Of a DNA stretch of 64,000 nucleotides, positions 1 through 10,916 are shown in pieces (the stretch's first letter is position 1; each line of letters begins with the position of its first letter). Under the pieces are notes generated by a model, which made no database searches, was not told where the DNA came from, and worked only from the letters and a program-made list of their open reading frames with translations. Source of the stretch: Papaver somniferum. Lineage: Eukaryota; Streptophyta; Magnoliopsida; Ranunculales; Papaveraceae. The DNA lies in the NCBI RefSeq assembly GCF_003573695.1, contig NW_020621936.1, positions 5,952,001 through 6,016,000 of the forward strand. Reading direction: 5' to 3'. Made by a program: the position numbers and the translations under genes.

Positions 1-34
1 AAAAACACAAGAATAAATTCTCATAAGAAGTTTC

Positions 35-444
35 CTAGATATTGAGACCTCTGAAAAATTCTTTATCGTCCCCGAACTCCTTGTCGTCAACATCCATAGG
101 AACATAAGGTTCATGAAGAAAGGAGTCAATTCCAACAAACCTTTTGAACTGATGTCGAACCAGGGCCTTCTGAATTTCAAGAGTTCTCAAAACAGTAGCC
201 TTTATTTGCTGAATCTCCTTCCTTGTTTCCTTCAACTCTTCAAGAACATCAGGAAACTTCTGGAATTTGAAAGAACAACTCTTGGCTTCCTCACATTCCT
301 TCTTTTTCTTTTCAAAGTTGGAGGTGACGGAGATTTATCTTTTTCCTTCATGATTGATGGCTTAACAATCATATTAACATCTTTTCCATCATAAGACATA
401 ATGCTTGGAGTATCCATACGTACGGAATTGTGAGAGGTAATCAC
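35..444 (-). pseudogene. Small charged ORF downstream of gag, frameshifted
   Basis: The N-terminal half (232-444) is Lys/Arg/Ser/Pro-rich. The C-terminal half (35-235, a different frame) is a predicted helix rich in Lys, Glu and Gln. They overlap by four bases, and one reading continues into the other after a shift, so this is probably one broken ORF. A similar ORF sits in the 3' region of the sister element at 37515-37805. I recognise no enzyme domain. It could be an env-like or coiled-coil accessory ORF, as described in some SIRE-lineage elements. That role is inference. Confidence 0.4.
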
Positions 445-863
445 AAGATAATCTCAACAAGCAGTCTTATGATAAAAAGAGTTTCAAGGGGAGGAAAAAG
501 GAATGTAGGGTTACGAAACTTTTAAACAAACAAGTTCACGTACGCACAACTCTCAACCCTAAAGAGGGTATAATTATCAAGAATAACCCTTTTTTATTAA
601 AGAGGGAAGTCCTTTCCAATATCAATTAGATATGAAAAGAGGGACGAACTCGAGACTTGCAAAGAAAAACTAACATGAGAAAAACAAAATAAAACACTTC
701 TCTTTTATCTAAATCCTAAGGTGTGCACAATCTTGTCTCTTTTGATAAGGCACATGATACAAGATGCACCAACCAACACAATTAAGTTGTGTTGGGGTGA
801 ACAATAATCTGTCCAGCGTAACCTTTTTGAAAGGAATTCATGGAAACCTGTTTCACAGAATGT

Positions 864-2248
864 TTAGACCATAATTTTCTCTCTAGTGATCTGGCTAGTA
901 TTTTCTTTGGAAAATAACTTCTTCGAAGAAGAGATGAGTTTACATACCTCTGATGATTTTTGAACAAGTTTGAACTTGTTTGCTAATCGATTCACTCTTC
1001 GTTGAAGTTTGTTGACGTATCTTACTTTGTATTTGTACTTGAAACACTTTGAAAGTTCATGACCTTTGAGAGAACAGTAAGAGCATGTCAACATGGGAGA
1101 TGATTCAGATGCCCGAGAGGTGTAAGCAGCTAGACACATAATGGAACCTGAAAAATCAGAAAAAAAAAGTTTCCAGCAGAAACATATAGATCCATTTTTT
1201 CTTCCAGACCGGTTGAGATTTCTTCTGAAAGAATATCAAGATTGATATATGTATTGCTATAATTATCAAAATCAATATTTTCACAAGAAGTGCAACACTT
1301 GACTTTTCGTCTTCATTAGAATCATAGTTGTCAGACATTTCATCAAGAGTTGCAGCAAGACCTTTGTTCCCAGAGTATTTTTCACGATTTGGACACTCAT
1401 TTGAAAAATGGCCAAAACCTTTATACTTAAAGCACTGTGGCATATCCTCGTCATCAGTTTCATCAACATCCCTGTTTTTAGGAGAAACACGATTATGAGG
1501 TTTAACTGATGACCTATGTTTATCTCTGGAGAACCGTCTAATTCTCTTCAAAAGAAGATCCCTAAACTATCTTGTGATCAAGGATACTGACTTGTCAAGA
1601 TTTTTATCTGATGAATCAGCCTCAGAAAGATCATCTTCAGAGATGCAAACACTTTTACTTTTGTCAAGTAATTTAGTGTTCTTTTGTGCTTTGAAGGAAA
1701 CATCCTTTCCGGATTTGGATGTATGCTCATGATCAAAGATCTTTAACTTCCCAACCAGAGTGTTTCTGGAAAGAGTTGCAAGGTTATTTCCTTCAATGAT
1801 ATCATGCTTCTTAGAATCGTATCTGGATGACAACGATCTGAGAATTTTCATCACAATGTCCTTTTCAAGAATAGTCTTACCCAATGCAAAAGATGCATTA
1901 ACAATTTCAGACACTCTGTGATTAATCATTAAACTCATCAAATGAATATTCATCCGCCATATGAAGGTTTTCCCAATCATAATTTAGGTTTTGTATCCTA
2001 GCTTCCTTTTCACAGGTATTCCCTTCAAATACGGTCTCTAAGATATCTCAAGCATCTTTAGACGTTGTGCAAGTAGTCACATGATGCTGGAGCTCTGGGA
2101 TAATGGCATGGATGATAGCATTTAATCCGTCAGAATTTTGCTTTGCAGCAAGAATCTCGGCAGCATCATATTTACCAATATCCTTTGGAACTGTTACTTC
2201 GTTTTTTGTAACTTCCGGAGGATCATAGCCATAAACCATATAAACCAT
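864..2248 (-). pseudogene. Degraded copia gag polyprotein
   Basis: Several minus-strand ORFs together resemble copia Gag. ORF 2048-2248 ends at a TGA (2048-2050) inside the motif SKDA-stop-DILET, where the family normally has Trp. ORF 1567-1980 carries the UBN2-type Gag core (KILRSLSSRYD, then LVGKLKIFDHEH). ORF 1156-1551 carries a degraded CCHC knuckle in which the second Cys is Tyr (CFKYKGFGHFSNEC). ORF 864-1139 carries an intact CX2CX4HX4C knuckle (CSYCSLKGHELSKC). The frame changes between pieces, so no full Gag can be made. Gag normally forms the particle that packages the element RNA. Confidence 0.75.
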
Positions 2249-2404
2249 GATTGAAAATCACGCTCTTGAAGAAAGGCACGCATAACAATTTTCCACCAGT
2301 AATTTAAGTCATCGAATACTGGTGGTACGTTTATAGAGATAACACTTCTGTTCATACTCAGATCGCTACAAACACAGACTTATGAAGTCTTTAATGTGTT
2401 TGCC

Positions 2405-2417
2405 GGCTCTGATACCA
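2405..2417 (-). other. Primer binding site (initiator tRNA-Met)
   Basis: The minus strand reads TGGTATCAGAGCC, complementary to the 3' end of plant initiator tRNA-Met. It sits two bases inside the LTR end and fixes the orientation of the element as right to left. Confidence 0.9.
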
Positions 2418-2419
2418 AT

Positions 2420-4913
2420 TGAAAAAGCGGGGGTCTAACAACCACACCCAATATTTCGTTCGGCAATCTGAATAGATTAATTCTAATATACTTTCAAGAG
2501 AATCAACTAGACAGTCAGACTCAATCTAGAGAAAAGTATATCAAAGAGTTTTATATCTCTATCTCTCAATTCAATCTGCAATCATCAAATAGGAATTTGC
2601 GAGCCCGATGAATATAATAGAAATAACTTGAACGGTACCAAAGACCAATGTTCAAGTGTCAATCAATTTATATCAATAACCAAAGGTTGGATTATATAAT
2701 TGACTGATCTTAATGCACAACCTGTGATATTTCTATTATATAAAAAAATATAATGCGGAAAAGAAATAACACATACACCGGATTTTTTTTAACGAGGAAA
2801 ACCACAAATGCAGAAAACCCCGGGACCTAGTCCAGCTTTGAACACACACTGTATTAAGCCGCTACAGACACTAGCCTACTGCCAATGAACTTCGTACTGG
2901 AATGTATTTGAGCCCTAACCAATCTCACACTGATCAAGGTAAAGTTGTTCTCCTTACGTCTTTGAACCCCAACAGGATTGTACGCACTTGATTCCCTTAG
3001 CTGATCTCATCCACAACCAAGATTTGCTACGACCCAAAGTCGGAGACTTGATAAAAAAATCTGTCTCACACATAAAAGTCTATTGCAATAGATAAATCTG
3101 TCTCCCACAAAAATACCTACGAGTTTCGTTCCGTCTTTTGATCAATCAAGGTGCACAAGAACCAATTGATAAACCAGACTTATATTCCCGAAGAACAACC
3201 TAGTATTATCAATCACCTCACAATAATCTTAATCGTATGGTAGCGAAACAAGATATTGTGGAATCACAAACGATGAGACGAAGATGTTTGTGACTACTTT
3301 TTATCTTGTCTATCAGAGAATCAATCTCGAGCAAATCTTAGAGAAAATAATACTCAATAGGATAGAACATGGCAACATCAGCACACGCAACTACAGAGAA
3401 AATAGTTGGGGTCTGGCTTCACAATCCCAATGAAGTATTTAAGTCGTTAACCTACAAGGTTTCGTGAAAAACCTAAGGTTAAAAGAGAATCGACTCTAGT
3501 CGCAACTACTATCACACAGGAGGTGTGGGGATTAGGTTTCCCAGTTGCTAGAGTTCTCCCGTATATAATTTTCAAATCAGGGTTTGCAATCTAAGTTACC
3601 TTGGTAATAAAGCATTCAATATTCACCGTTAGATGAAAACCTGATTAGACTCAAGCTAATATCTTTCAACCGTTAGATTGAACTTATCTTGTTATACACA
3701 AATGAAATGTACCCTCATTTAGGTTTGAGTAACCGTACCTAAACGTGTACACCATGTAGGCTCAACTGTAGTTAACCGAGGTTAGCTATATAAACACTCT
3801 CATATCAACCTTATTCATCTTAACCACAACTAGTTCAAATGACTCAAATGAAATTAGTTAAGAATTGTTCAATTGTTATATTCTCATAGAAGTATACAAG
3901 AACACAATTGAAGCAAAATCGGTATGATTCACTCGAATGAAATCATGAACATTATAGCCACGATTTGCAAAGAATGCATTCCTTAATATATAAATGTATT
4001 AGTTCATGAGCCAACCGATTTTAGAACTTTAACCACTCAAGTATGCATACGTCTACCCATAACGAAGTAGCCGGTCTAAGTTTGGGTTCGCCAGTATGTG
4101 AACGGGTACGCATACTTGGTACACTTCCAAATCCTAGCAGAAATTCTTGGACCTATACCTTACGCAAGTATGCGTACCGTTACGTGTACTTGGTACCCGG
4201 AATTCCACAACTACAAGTACGCATACGGGTATGCATACTATAGTTCCGGTCATGGATCACATACATGCAAGAATGCATACTATGTTCATAATCCAATAGT
4301 TCTTAAATCTATTTTAATCATTGAAACTTTCTTAGAGGATGACAATAGCCGTTTTCACACACTATTAGCATCAAAGCATATTTCGAGTTATTGAAATAAT
4401 CATAACGAAACATTACAAGTTTACACCAAATGATTGTGTCACACAAAGCATGTAAGATGTTACTCGGCGATTTTCACATGATCATCTTTTGACTTTCGTC
4501 AAGAATATAAGATGAGCTTGGTTGAAGCGAAAGCTTACTAACACATATTTCGAGAAATATGTAAGCGAGTTAAACTCAGCTTGAAATCTCAAATGTGTAT
4601 AATCGAATATTATATAGGAATACGACCGTTGTATCAATATAGGAGATAGAGTAGAAATACACTCTACAAGTGATAGATGAGTTTTAGTCTCCACATATCT
4701 TTTGTTGATGAAGTTCCACAATCTATCCTTAGTAGTTCTTCGTCTTCAATTAATGAACGCCGTGAAGTCTAATGCTCAACTACACAATCTATCCTAGTCC
4801 GAGACATCACTATAAGTAGACTAGAAATCAAGACTTATAGTTTTGATAACTAACATTGACAAACAAGCTTGAGATAGCAACGCTTGTGAGTTCGACCGAG
4901 CAGTGCTCTAACA
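2420..4913 (-). repeat. 5' LTR of the left SIRE-like element
   Basis: About 2.5 kb, bounded on the plus strand by TGAAAAAGCG and TGCTCTAACA, so it has TG...CA ends in either direction. It aligns by eye over long stretches with the LTRs at 33222-35615 and 62602-64000. Shared blocks include the segment with GGGACCTAGTCCAG near 2821 and the run at 3120-3240. A short repeat block at about 4037-4250, built on GTATGCATAC and GTACGCATAC, differs from the corresponding block of the sister LTRs. Confidence 0.88.
3562..3568 (-). promoter_or_regulatory. Putative LTR TATA box
   Basis: The minus strand reads TTATATAC at about 3561-3568, roughly 1.15 kb upstream of the LTR end. The same spot in the sister LTRs reads CTATATAAG (34359-34367 and 63735-63742). 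Conservation of a TATA-like run on the minus strand fits the U3/R promoter of the element. No start site can be proven from sequence. Confidence 0.5.
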
Positions 4914-4918
4914 TCAGT

Positions 4919-6050
4919 AAGTATTACGTATAATACAACTAGTCGGCTTCCCATATTGACTACAAAATGAAGTGTGTGTGTACTGGATAGGTTTGTAAGA
5001 AGAAAAAACACAATTATTTATAGACGAAGATAGTTTGGAATCAAGGAATTTCTGAATCTGAAAATATCAAAAGATATGCAATAAATACCAATTTTCGGTT
5101 TTGTCTAATTCCAACTATTATACCGAAATCTCTCATGGATGACAACTCAATATTAACTAGTATACAAGTATATTTAATAATATATACATATGCTCCAGAT
5201 GTATGCTTTAATTATCGCGAAATTAAAGACATATAAATTCGGAAATCAAATAAATGATTCTCGAATATTTTGGTTCAGGATCTCACATTGAGTATCAAGG
5301 AATATATTTGAACAATGACTATATAAAATTTTAGCACATATTCAAATACACATAATGTCGCAACATTGTGAACTTTTCTAAATAAAAACTTATATTCTGA
5401 AGTCTATGTAAACCCTCAAATGTATACAGAAGTCGGAAATACAATTTGCTATTAGGGATTGGTCCTGCTAAAGGTCCCCAATAGATAATGGTCCAGAAAA
5501 AGATCCCTAGGGTTCCTTTCAACTATAAAACAAGTTTCGCAAGTCTACCTCATTAAACTCATGTAGTCAAACATAGTTTTCTAGGCATGGAATCAACCCA
5601 AAGTTCAATGCACAATCTAGTAACGTATTACAAAGACAGTGTTATGTCACATATATGAAGTTCAAAAGATAAACTTTATGCTTCATATTCCAATATACCA
5701 AAGTCGTAATCACAACTTATATATTCTTCATTGACACTTCAACCATACTATGATGATCAAATCACAACCTCGTATGTTATGTTTTCAATATAAACGACTT
5801 GAAATCAACGTAGATAGATATGGAAACAAGTCAAGTATGTATTATTAACCTTGAACAGAAGGATGTGTCCATTGATGTGGATACGTCTTCAGGTTTTTCA
5901 GAGTAACACGAGTTTGTCTCAACATTTCTAGACTTCTTATTCTAACCTAATGAAGTTGAATCTAGTAATCCAATCAAGCAGCCTTGATTTATGGAGCTAA
6001 AATATGATATCTAAACTTGACATACCAACACCAACCGAGTAATGCTATAA
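4919..6050 (-). repeat. Probable remnant of an older related copia LTR
   Basis: The right end reads CCGAGTAATGCTATAACA, close to the LTR terminus CCGAGCAATGCTCTAACA seen at 35615, 59510 and 61107. It is followed by a pyrimidine-rich run that would be a polypurine tract on the minus strand. A minus-strand TATA-like run (CTATAAATA near 5020) sits where copia B has one. The left part is missing, apparently because the left SIRE-like element inserted here (the candidate TSD copy TCAGT is at 4914-4918). No ORF of note. Confidence 0.4.
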
Positions 6051-6188
6051 CATTCTCTCTTTCTCAATCTAATTTTCAAATGTCAGAATTTCAAACCTAA
6101 CGTGATTCGACAACCCAACTTGATTTTTCTATAGGTAAAACTTGAATATGTTGTTAACAAGATATGTCATAGTTATATATAAAAAAAC

Positions 6189-6345
6189 CCATCAGGGGTT
6201 AGCCCAATTGGCCAGCTGACTCTCAAGTAGGAGGTCAGCGGATCGAGTCTCCGCTCAAGAGTTTGGAGATCTCATGAAATACTTCTCTTATGTAAGTCTA
6301 GTTTAAGTTCTTAATGTATCTTTATTCTTTCCTATTAAAAAAAGT
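6189..6345 (+). mobile_element. tRNA-derived SINE with 11-bp target duplications
   Basis: A Pol III box A (TAGCCCAATTGG, 6200-6211) fits TRGCNNARYNGG. A box B (GATCGAGTC, 6241-6249) fits GWTCRANNC. The body has no cloverleaf pairing and ends in an A-run. The flanks carry the direct repeat TATAAAAAAAC at 6178-6188 and 6346-6356, a target-site duplication. The length of about 157 bp is typical of short plant SINEs. It depends on a LINE reverse transcriptase for movement. I cannot assign a named family. Confidence 0.75.
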
Positions 6346-6356
6346 TATAAAAAAAC

Positions 6357-7626
6357 ACATAAAAAGCAAGGAATTCTTTAAGTTTTGGATATCAACCAAG
6401 TCAAATCTACAGCTAAGAAAAGGCAAATAAGAGTTATAGACAAGAACAAATCAACGCAAAGAAAATTTTAAAATTACCCAAAATACTAGTCACAAAAATA
6501 AAGGAAACTATGTTCATTAGCACATTAATTGTAAGTTACATGAAATAAAAAAGAAAAACAAGATGAAGAAGATCGTCCTATCTCTTATTGTCTAGTCAAT
6601 ATCTTGTAGAAAAGCGTAGTTGTTGATGAATTCGAAAATTTGACTTATAAAAAGTTCAAGAAGTACTATTGAAAATTAAGCTTATACTCTTAATTCAGAC
6701 TTACATTTTAATTAGACTTACATTTAATTAATAAATTAAAAAAAAAACAAGTAACCTTACATTTAGGCTTAAGTTGGTAATTAAGAAATTAAAATATAAA
6801 ACCTGGACCATATTTGGGGAACATTCTTAAGATCTCATAACAATTTTCATATTGGAAGTCTTTTCCCTTAATGTGAAGCTACTCCACACGACATCTTTTT
6901 TCAAGATCCATCAGGCTTTCACCATTCCTTATGTTTCGGTCCGCTTGCATTACCAAAGCAACATAGAAATTAACATCCTAAGCGATTACATTGAAACAAC
7001 CACTGAACGACCTCACGTCACGATCATGGAGGTTCATTCTTTTTTTCTTGAAATTTCAGAAATGTGTTTTTCCAAAATGACATGTCTTGGAATGTACCAC
7101 CAACTACGGGATGCTGAGTAAACAAAAGATAATTCCTGCAAATGCATTAATCTTTTGCAATTGTAAAATTTTCACCCCATCTTCTTATTTAATTTTACAT
7201 ATTGGCTCGGTTAACACCTCTTTGATTTTCCGCGATATGTTGGTTTTTTCTGAACTCATTTGAAATAATTAGAAGAGTTTTTTTTTTTTTGAAAAATTAT
7301 AAATGTTATGGTAACTATGGAAGATGTGTGAGTTAAAACGAGTTTGAAATTAAGTATTTATAGGGAGTAGATTCCTGACTGGTAGATGATGAACTACTGA
7401 GGATTATCATAGGGATGAGCACTATAAAAAACTATCGTTGGCGTTATCATGATCATCGGGCGATCTTGAGACCACAAACGATGGAGACTCCATCGTTCGG
7501 TAGAACTACGTATGCCCAAAGAGCATATATGCCACCTATATAGGAATTGATGTTTGCCACTCTGCCATATCCATAATGGACGTAAAAGTGGCAAACATGT
7601 TCGTATGCAATAGGAAGCTGCCTTGG
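6357..7626. other. Intergenic stretch with no recognisable gene
   Basis: AT-rich sequence with scattered stops in all frames. The plus-strand ORF at 6852-7121 (89 codons) has no recognisable domain or codon bias. I see no LTR, TIR or RNA gene here. Confidence 0.5.
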
Positions 7627-7696
7627 TTAGCGCCGTAAGGTGTTTTTTTTTTAATAAGCAAACGATTACAAATTTAGCCATCATAGTTAGTAGACA

Positions 7697-8833
7697 CTAA
7701 ACTGGAGGCTGAATCATTACAAGGGATAACACAAGAAAAGAGAAGTGAACTAATACAACAAAGAGGAAATTGAATAAAGGGAAATACGGATATGTGTCGA
7801 GACAAGAGATGTTGCATCCAGGAAGTAAAGTAGACTTCCTCTGTCGGTCCAGTTCTAATGAAGAAATCTTCAAATTCGTTAATAATTTATCAGCGCCACT
7901 TCGACCATGATTACAATCAACCACTACTGGAGCTTCTTTCAAGACGTGAGTATGTTGACGTTTAATTCTCATAAATGAGCCACGCGTGACATACAAATTT
8001 GCATCACTCCTCCAAAGAGAAAGATGATTAACAAAGGTGAACCAATATCTGTTCCCTCCAAACAGAAGAATTGTATTAGACTGATTGGAAAAAAAGAACA
8101 TGATGAAAAAATCCTCAGAAACCTGCCAGGAAGAAGAACCAAACCACTGAAATATCCAAACAAACCACTCGAGATTATTAACCAGATTCGCCTTAAACTT
8201 GCACCAATGATAATAACTGACATCCCAAACCCCCGAAGGTGATAACTGGCTTATAGGTATTACAACGAAATATGTCCAGCATAAGAGTAAATTGAAGAAC
8301 GACAAATCATCCCAAGAATTCAGGGAACTAGACTGGATCGAAAGAGGATCTTTAAAAACAACCAGCCCAAATAGAAGTTGCATGACCCCATTCATCTTAA
8401 ACTTGCACCAACCATATGAACTAACATCCCAAGCCCCCGAAGGTGATAACTGTCTTAAAGGTATGACGGAGAAATATGTCCAGCATGAGAGTAAATTGAA
8501 GATCAGGAAATCATCCCTAGATATCAGTGGAGTAGAAAGATACAAAGAGAAAATTCTGAAAACAACCAGCCCAAAAAATTGATGCATAAACCACTGAAGA
8601 CCCAAAGGAAACCCAAGACCAACTTCAAGCCAGAAGAACCTGCCATCCCTCCTAACACAAACATTAAATAAGCCTATGATAAAATAACCACCCAACATGC
8701 CATAAAAGTGCATAAACCACCAAGTGACCTTACTATTCAGATTAATCAAACACCAGGTGACTTTACCATCACACCACCAAACCTTACTGTTCCAATCAAC
8801 CAAACCAATCAACCTCATACTCCCTGGAGGCAA
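7697..8833 (-). CDS. Hypothetical 378-aa ORF, Trp/Phe-rich, with an internal repeat
   Basis: The largest open frame of the retroposon, ending about 45 bp upstream of the poly(A) tail. The product is rich in Trp, Phe and Leu. It contains two copies of an approximately 70-residue block, each with CWTYF, SPSGxWDVS and WCKFK, from a 207-bp tandem duplication at about 8190-8605. It matches no family I know. The duplication kept the frame, which could reflect coding constraint or chance. The composition (W/F/C-rich, few charged residues) is unusual for a soluble protein, so it may be non-coding RNA sequence that happens to be open. Confidence 0.3.
   Translation of the reverse strand: MPPGSMRLIGLVDWNSKVWWCDGKVTWCLINLNSKVTWWFMHFYGMLGGYFIIGLFNVCVRRDGRFFWLEVGLGFPLGLQWFMHQFFGLVVFRIFSLYLSTPLISRDDFLIFNLLSCWTYFSVIPLRQLSPSGAWDVSSYGWCKFKMNGVMQLLFGLVVFKDPLSIQSSSLNSWDDLSFFNLLLCWTYFVVIPISQLSPSGVWDVSYYHWCKFKANLVNNLEWFVWIFQWFGSSSWQVSEDFFIMFFFSNQSNTILLFGGNRYWFTFVNHLSLWRSDANLYVTRGSFMRIKRQHTHVLKEAPVVVDCNHGRSGADKLLTNLKISSLELDRQRKSTLLPGCNISCLDTYPYFPLFNFLFVVLVHFSFLVLSLVMIQPPV
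8190..8605. repeat. 207-bp tandem duplication inside the retroposon
   Basis: The block starting TTAAACTTGCACCAA at about 8190 recurs at about 8397. It shares CCCCGAAGGTGATAACTG, AAATATGTCCAGCAT and GAGTAAATTGAAGA in the same order and spacing. The copies have diverged by scattered substitutions, so the duplication is not recent. Confidence 0.75.
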
Positions 8834-8953
8834 GAGTAGTGATTCCTTTCAACTCTCTAGAAAACAAATAAAGATCAAGTCTGATTTGTCTAACTCTCTT
8901 GACTGCTAGATTGTGGAGAATTATATAGTTAAGATTAATAACCAAACTATATT

Positions 8954-9613
8954 TCATGTCATGGCTAAAATCGCAGCATTCAGTAACATCATGATTAGTA
9001 AACATCTTGTTAGGCACCAAAAATTCTCTATAACTGAATACCCCAGATAAGAAAACACAAACATATGTGACATCAAAAGCTCATCCGTATAAATGTCCTT
9101 AATGACTAACACATTCTCTATAATCTGATCTGTAAAGTAGCAATACCAAAAATGATACACAATTATCCTGTCATCTTCATAAGGAACATCTAAGTAACTA
9201 AAACCCACACCAATGGTTGAAGACATATGAGGCTTACGAACTTTCCCATCCAACTCTAAGAACATATAAAAATCAAGGTAGATTTGTTTTATGATGAGAA
9301 GAAAATAAACCACAAGGGTATGGCAGAAGGAGAGTCCATAACAACCATCACTATTAGACAGTACAACTAGTTGAGTAATGTGAACTTCTTGTCTAGTAGG
9401 ACCATACTCTGCAACCTCTATGTTTATCATCCATTCTAATAAACAGGGAATCACGGGAGAGTACCATAAAATGATAAGTGCAATTAAATCATTTATCTCA
9501 CAGACAATCCAGAAAATGACAAACGCAATGAAAGAACATTGCTGGAGAAAGTAGAGATAATAATCTAAAAATATTTGTCTTTGAGCAGATGACCAGGCCA
9601 CAGTAAAAATCAC
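8954..9613 (-). CDS. Hypothetical 219-aa ORF of the retroposon
   Basis: Open frame upstream (in transcript order) of the 378-aa ORF. It is rich in Ile, Leu, Phe, Tyr and Trp, with a central less hydrophobic part (VRKPHMSSTIGVGFSYLD). I recognise no domain. It may belong to the same ancient reading frame as the 378-aa ORF, which it precedes. Hydrophobic runs could be membrane segments or simply the product of a U-rich RNA. Confidence 0.25.
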   Translation of the reverse strand: MIFTVAWSSAQRQIFLDYYLYFLQQCSFIAFVIFWIVCEINDLIALIILWYSPVIPCLLEWMINIEVAEYGPTRQEVHITQLVVLSNSDGCYGLSFCHTLVVYFLLIIKQIYLDFYMFLELDGKVRKPHMSSTIGVGFSYLDVPYEDDRIIVYHFWYCYFTDQIIENVLVIKDIYTDELLMSHMFVFSYLGYSVIENFWCLTRCLLIMMLLNAAILAMT

Positions 9614-9946
9614 GGGAAGAAAACAACAAACAAGAGTGTTTGGTTCATCATTTAAAGCTTCAGAAGGCCTGTGAGAGCTAGGGTGGATCCCTAAAGGACA
9701 GTATTGAAAGATTCCGCCAGTTTCATCAGGAAAAATGAGATTCAGATCATCGGAGGCTTCCTTCCCATCAGAACAAACATCCCTTGTTTGAATACTTCCG
9801 TCAGGCTCGTCAGACGGATAGATATTCCGATAATCAAATTTTATCTTCGACTCTGACTAGGTCTCTTGAGTACCGATAGAGACTTGTTGCTGACTTCTCC
9901 TTGACGAATTATTGCACAGAGTAATATGAGCAATTTTGAGATCTTC

Positions 9947-10162
9947 TTAGGAGATATTTCGACCCTCCAAGTTATCACATAGAGGTTTAAGGTCTTCATC
10001 AACAAAATTCTCAACTATGTGATTCGGATTACCTGGAGGCGTAAATTGTTCTGCTCTATCACAAAAGGAGATGATACCAAGAAGCTGATTAACAAAGGGT
10101 TTTCGTGCATTAAGATTTAACTCCAATTGATTCAACAACTGGCAAATCTGATCTATCTCCAT
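9947..10162 (-). CDS. Short first ORF of the retroposon (about 71 aa)
   Basis: Starts at the ATG at 10162 (product begins MEIDQICQLLNQLELNL), the first good start after a pyrimidine-rich leader, and ends at TAG (9947-9949). The composition is ordinary for a soluble protein with a helical N-terminus. A longer reading starting at 10207 adds 15 residues. The sequence 3' of the stop continues to look codon-like for about 250 bp in shifted frames, so this may be the start of a longer decayed protein. No family recognised. Confidence 0.3.
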   Translation of the reverse strand: MEIDQICQLLNQLELNLNARKPFVNQLLGIISFCDRAEQFTPPGNPNHIVENFVDEDLKPLCDNLEGRNIS

Positions 10163-10345
10163 GAGAAAGCTAAGAAACACGATGAAATCAGACAAACCGT
10201 AGACCAAAGACAGAAAAAAAAACAGGATTAAAAGATCTAGGAGGAAACTGAAAAGGAAATAAGAGATAACAAACGAAAGATATGATAAGGGAAACTCGGA
10301 TTTGAAGGGGTTTTAGAAGAATTATCAGAGAAAGGGGGTTTAGAC

Positions 10346-10916
10346 TAGGGCTGCACAGGAACCGTCCCGTCCCGTGGAACCGTACCGAAACCGCAGGAAC
10401 CGTCCCGGAACCGCGGTCAGATGGGACAGGTACAAGTACTAAAAACTGGTACAATGCCTAGAGTAGGTATAAGTAACGGTTCTAGGCTATTCCCGTCCCG
10501 TCCCTTCTCATAGTACCGAGCAACAAGTAATAACGTCTAATAATAGTTAGGGTTTTTGAAAACTAACTAGTTTTTGTTCATTTCTATTTAGTTTTTGTTG
10601 GTTTCTTTAGATTTGAAACTGATTGTAATTTTTTGCTTTTTAATTTTAGGGTTTTGGAATTTTTGGTGTGGTTCATAACTTCATTTGAGCTTAGAACTTA
10701 GAAGATTTTTTGTTTTATTTTCTTTTTTACAATTTTACATGCACTATGGGTAAAGAACTGGTACCATCCCATCCCGTACCGAGTTAAACAGGTACAAATC
10801 CCGTCCCGTACTGCACATGTACAAGTATGGGTACAAGGTACATGTACCGGCCTTAGGGAGGTACAAGTACTGAGCTAGGCAAAACCCCGTACCGTTCCGT
10901 CCCATGTACAGCCCTA
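10346..10916. mobile_element. Non-autonomous hAT element (MITE) with perfect 8-bp TSD
   Basis: Terminal inverted repeats TAGGGCTGCACA (left) and TGTACAGCCCTA (right) differ at one base. They are flanked by the 8-bp duplication GTTTAGAC at 10338-10345 and 10917-10924, the TSD size of hAT. Both subterminal zones are packed with CCGTCCCG, GGAACCGT and GGTACAAGT motifs, likely transposase-binding repeats. There is no ORF. The element lies within the retroposon, so it arrived later. Confidence 0.92.

Larger units (their letters stand above)
1..4913 (-). mobile_element. SIRE-like Ty1/copia retrotransposon, 5' part, cut by the window edge
   Basis: The element reads right to left: 5' LTR (2420-4913), primer binding site (2405-2417), degraded gag (about 864-2248), then a small charged ORF (35-444) before the window ends. 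The LTR has TG...CA ends. The primer site matches the 3' end of initiator tRNA-Met, as is usual for plant copia elements. The bases just outside the LTR (4914-4918, TCAGT) would be one copy of the target duplication; the partner lies beyond position 1. No protease, integrase or reverse transcriptase lies between gag and the small ORF, so this looks like a non-autonomous derivative. The element starting at 33222 has the same layout and a related LTR. The SIRE/Maximus assignment rests on LTR length, primer type and the purine tract seen in the sister copy. Confidence 0.8.

Noticed and set aside
4043..4394. Plus-strand ORFs in the left LTR
   Set aside because: They run through the GTATGCATAC repeat block of an LTR and are opposite to the element's transcription.
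6189..6270. Possible tRNA gene at the box A/box B match
   Set aside because: Stems for a cloverleaf do not pair and the unit is flanked by target duplications and an A-run, so it is a SINE.
8024..8582. Plus-strand ORFs at 8024-8242 and 8292-8582
   Set aside because: They are antisense shadows of the longer minus-strand retroposon ORF.
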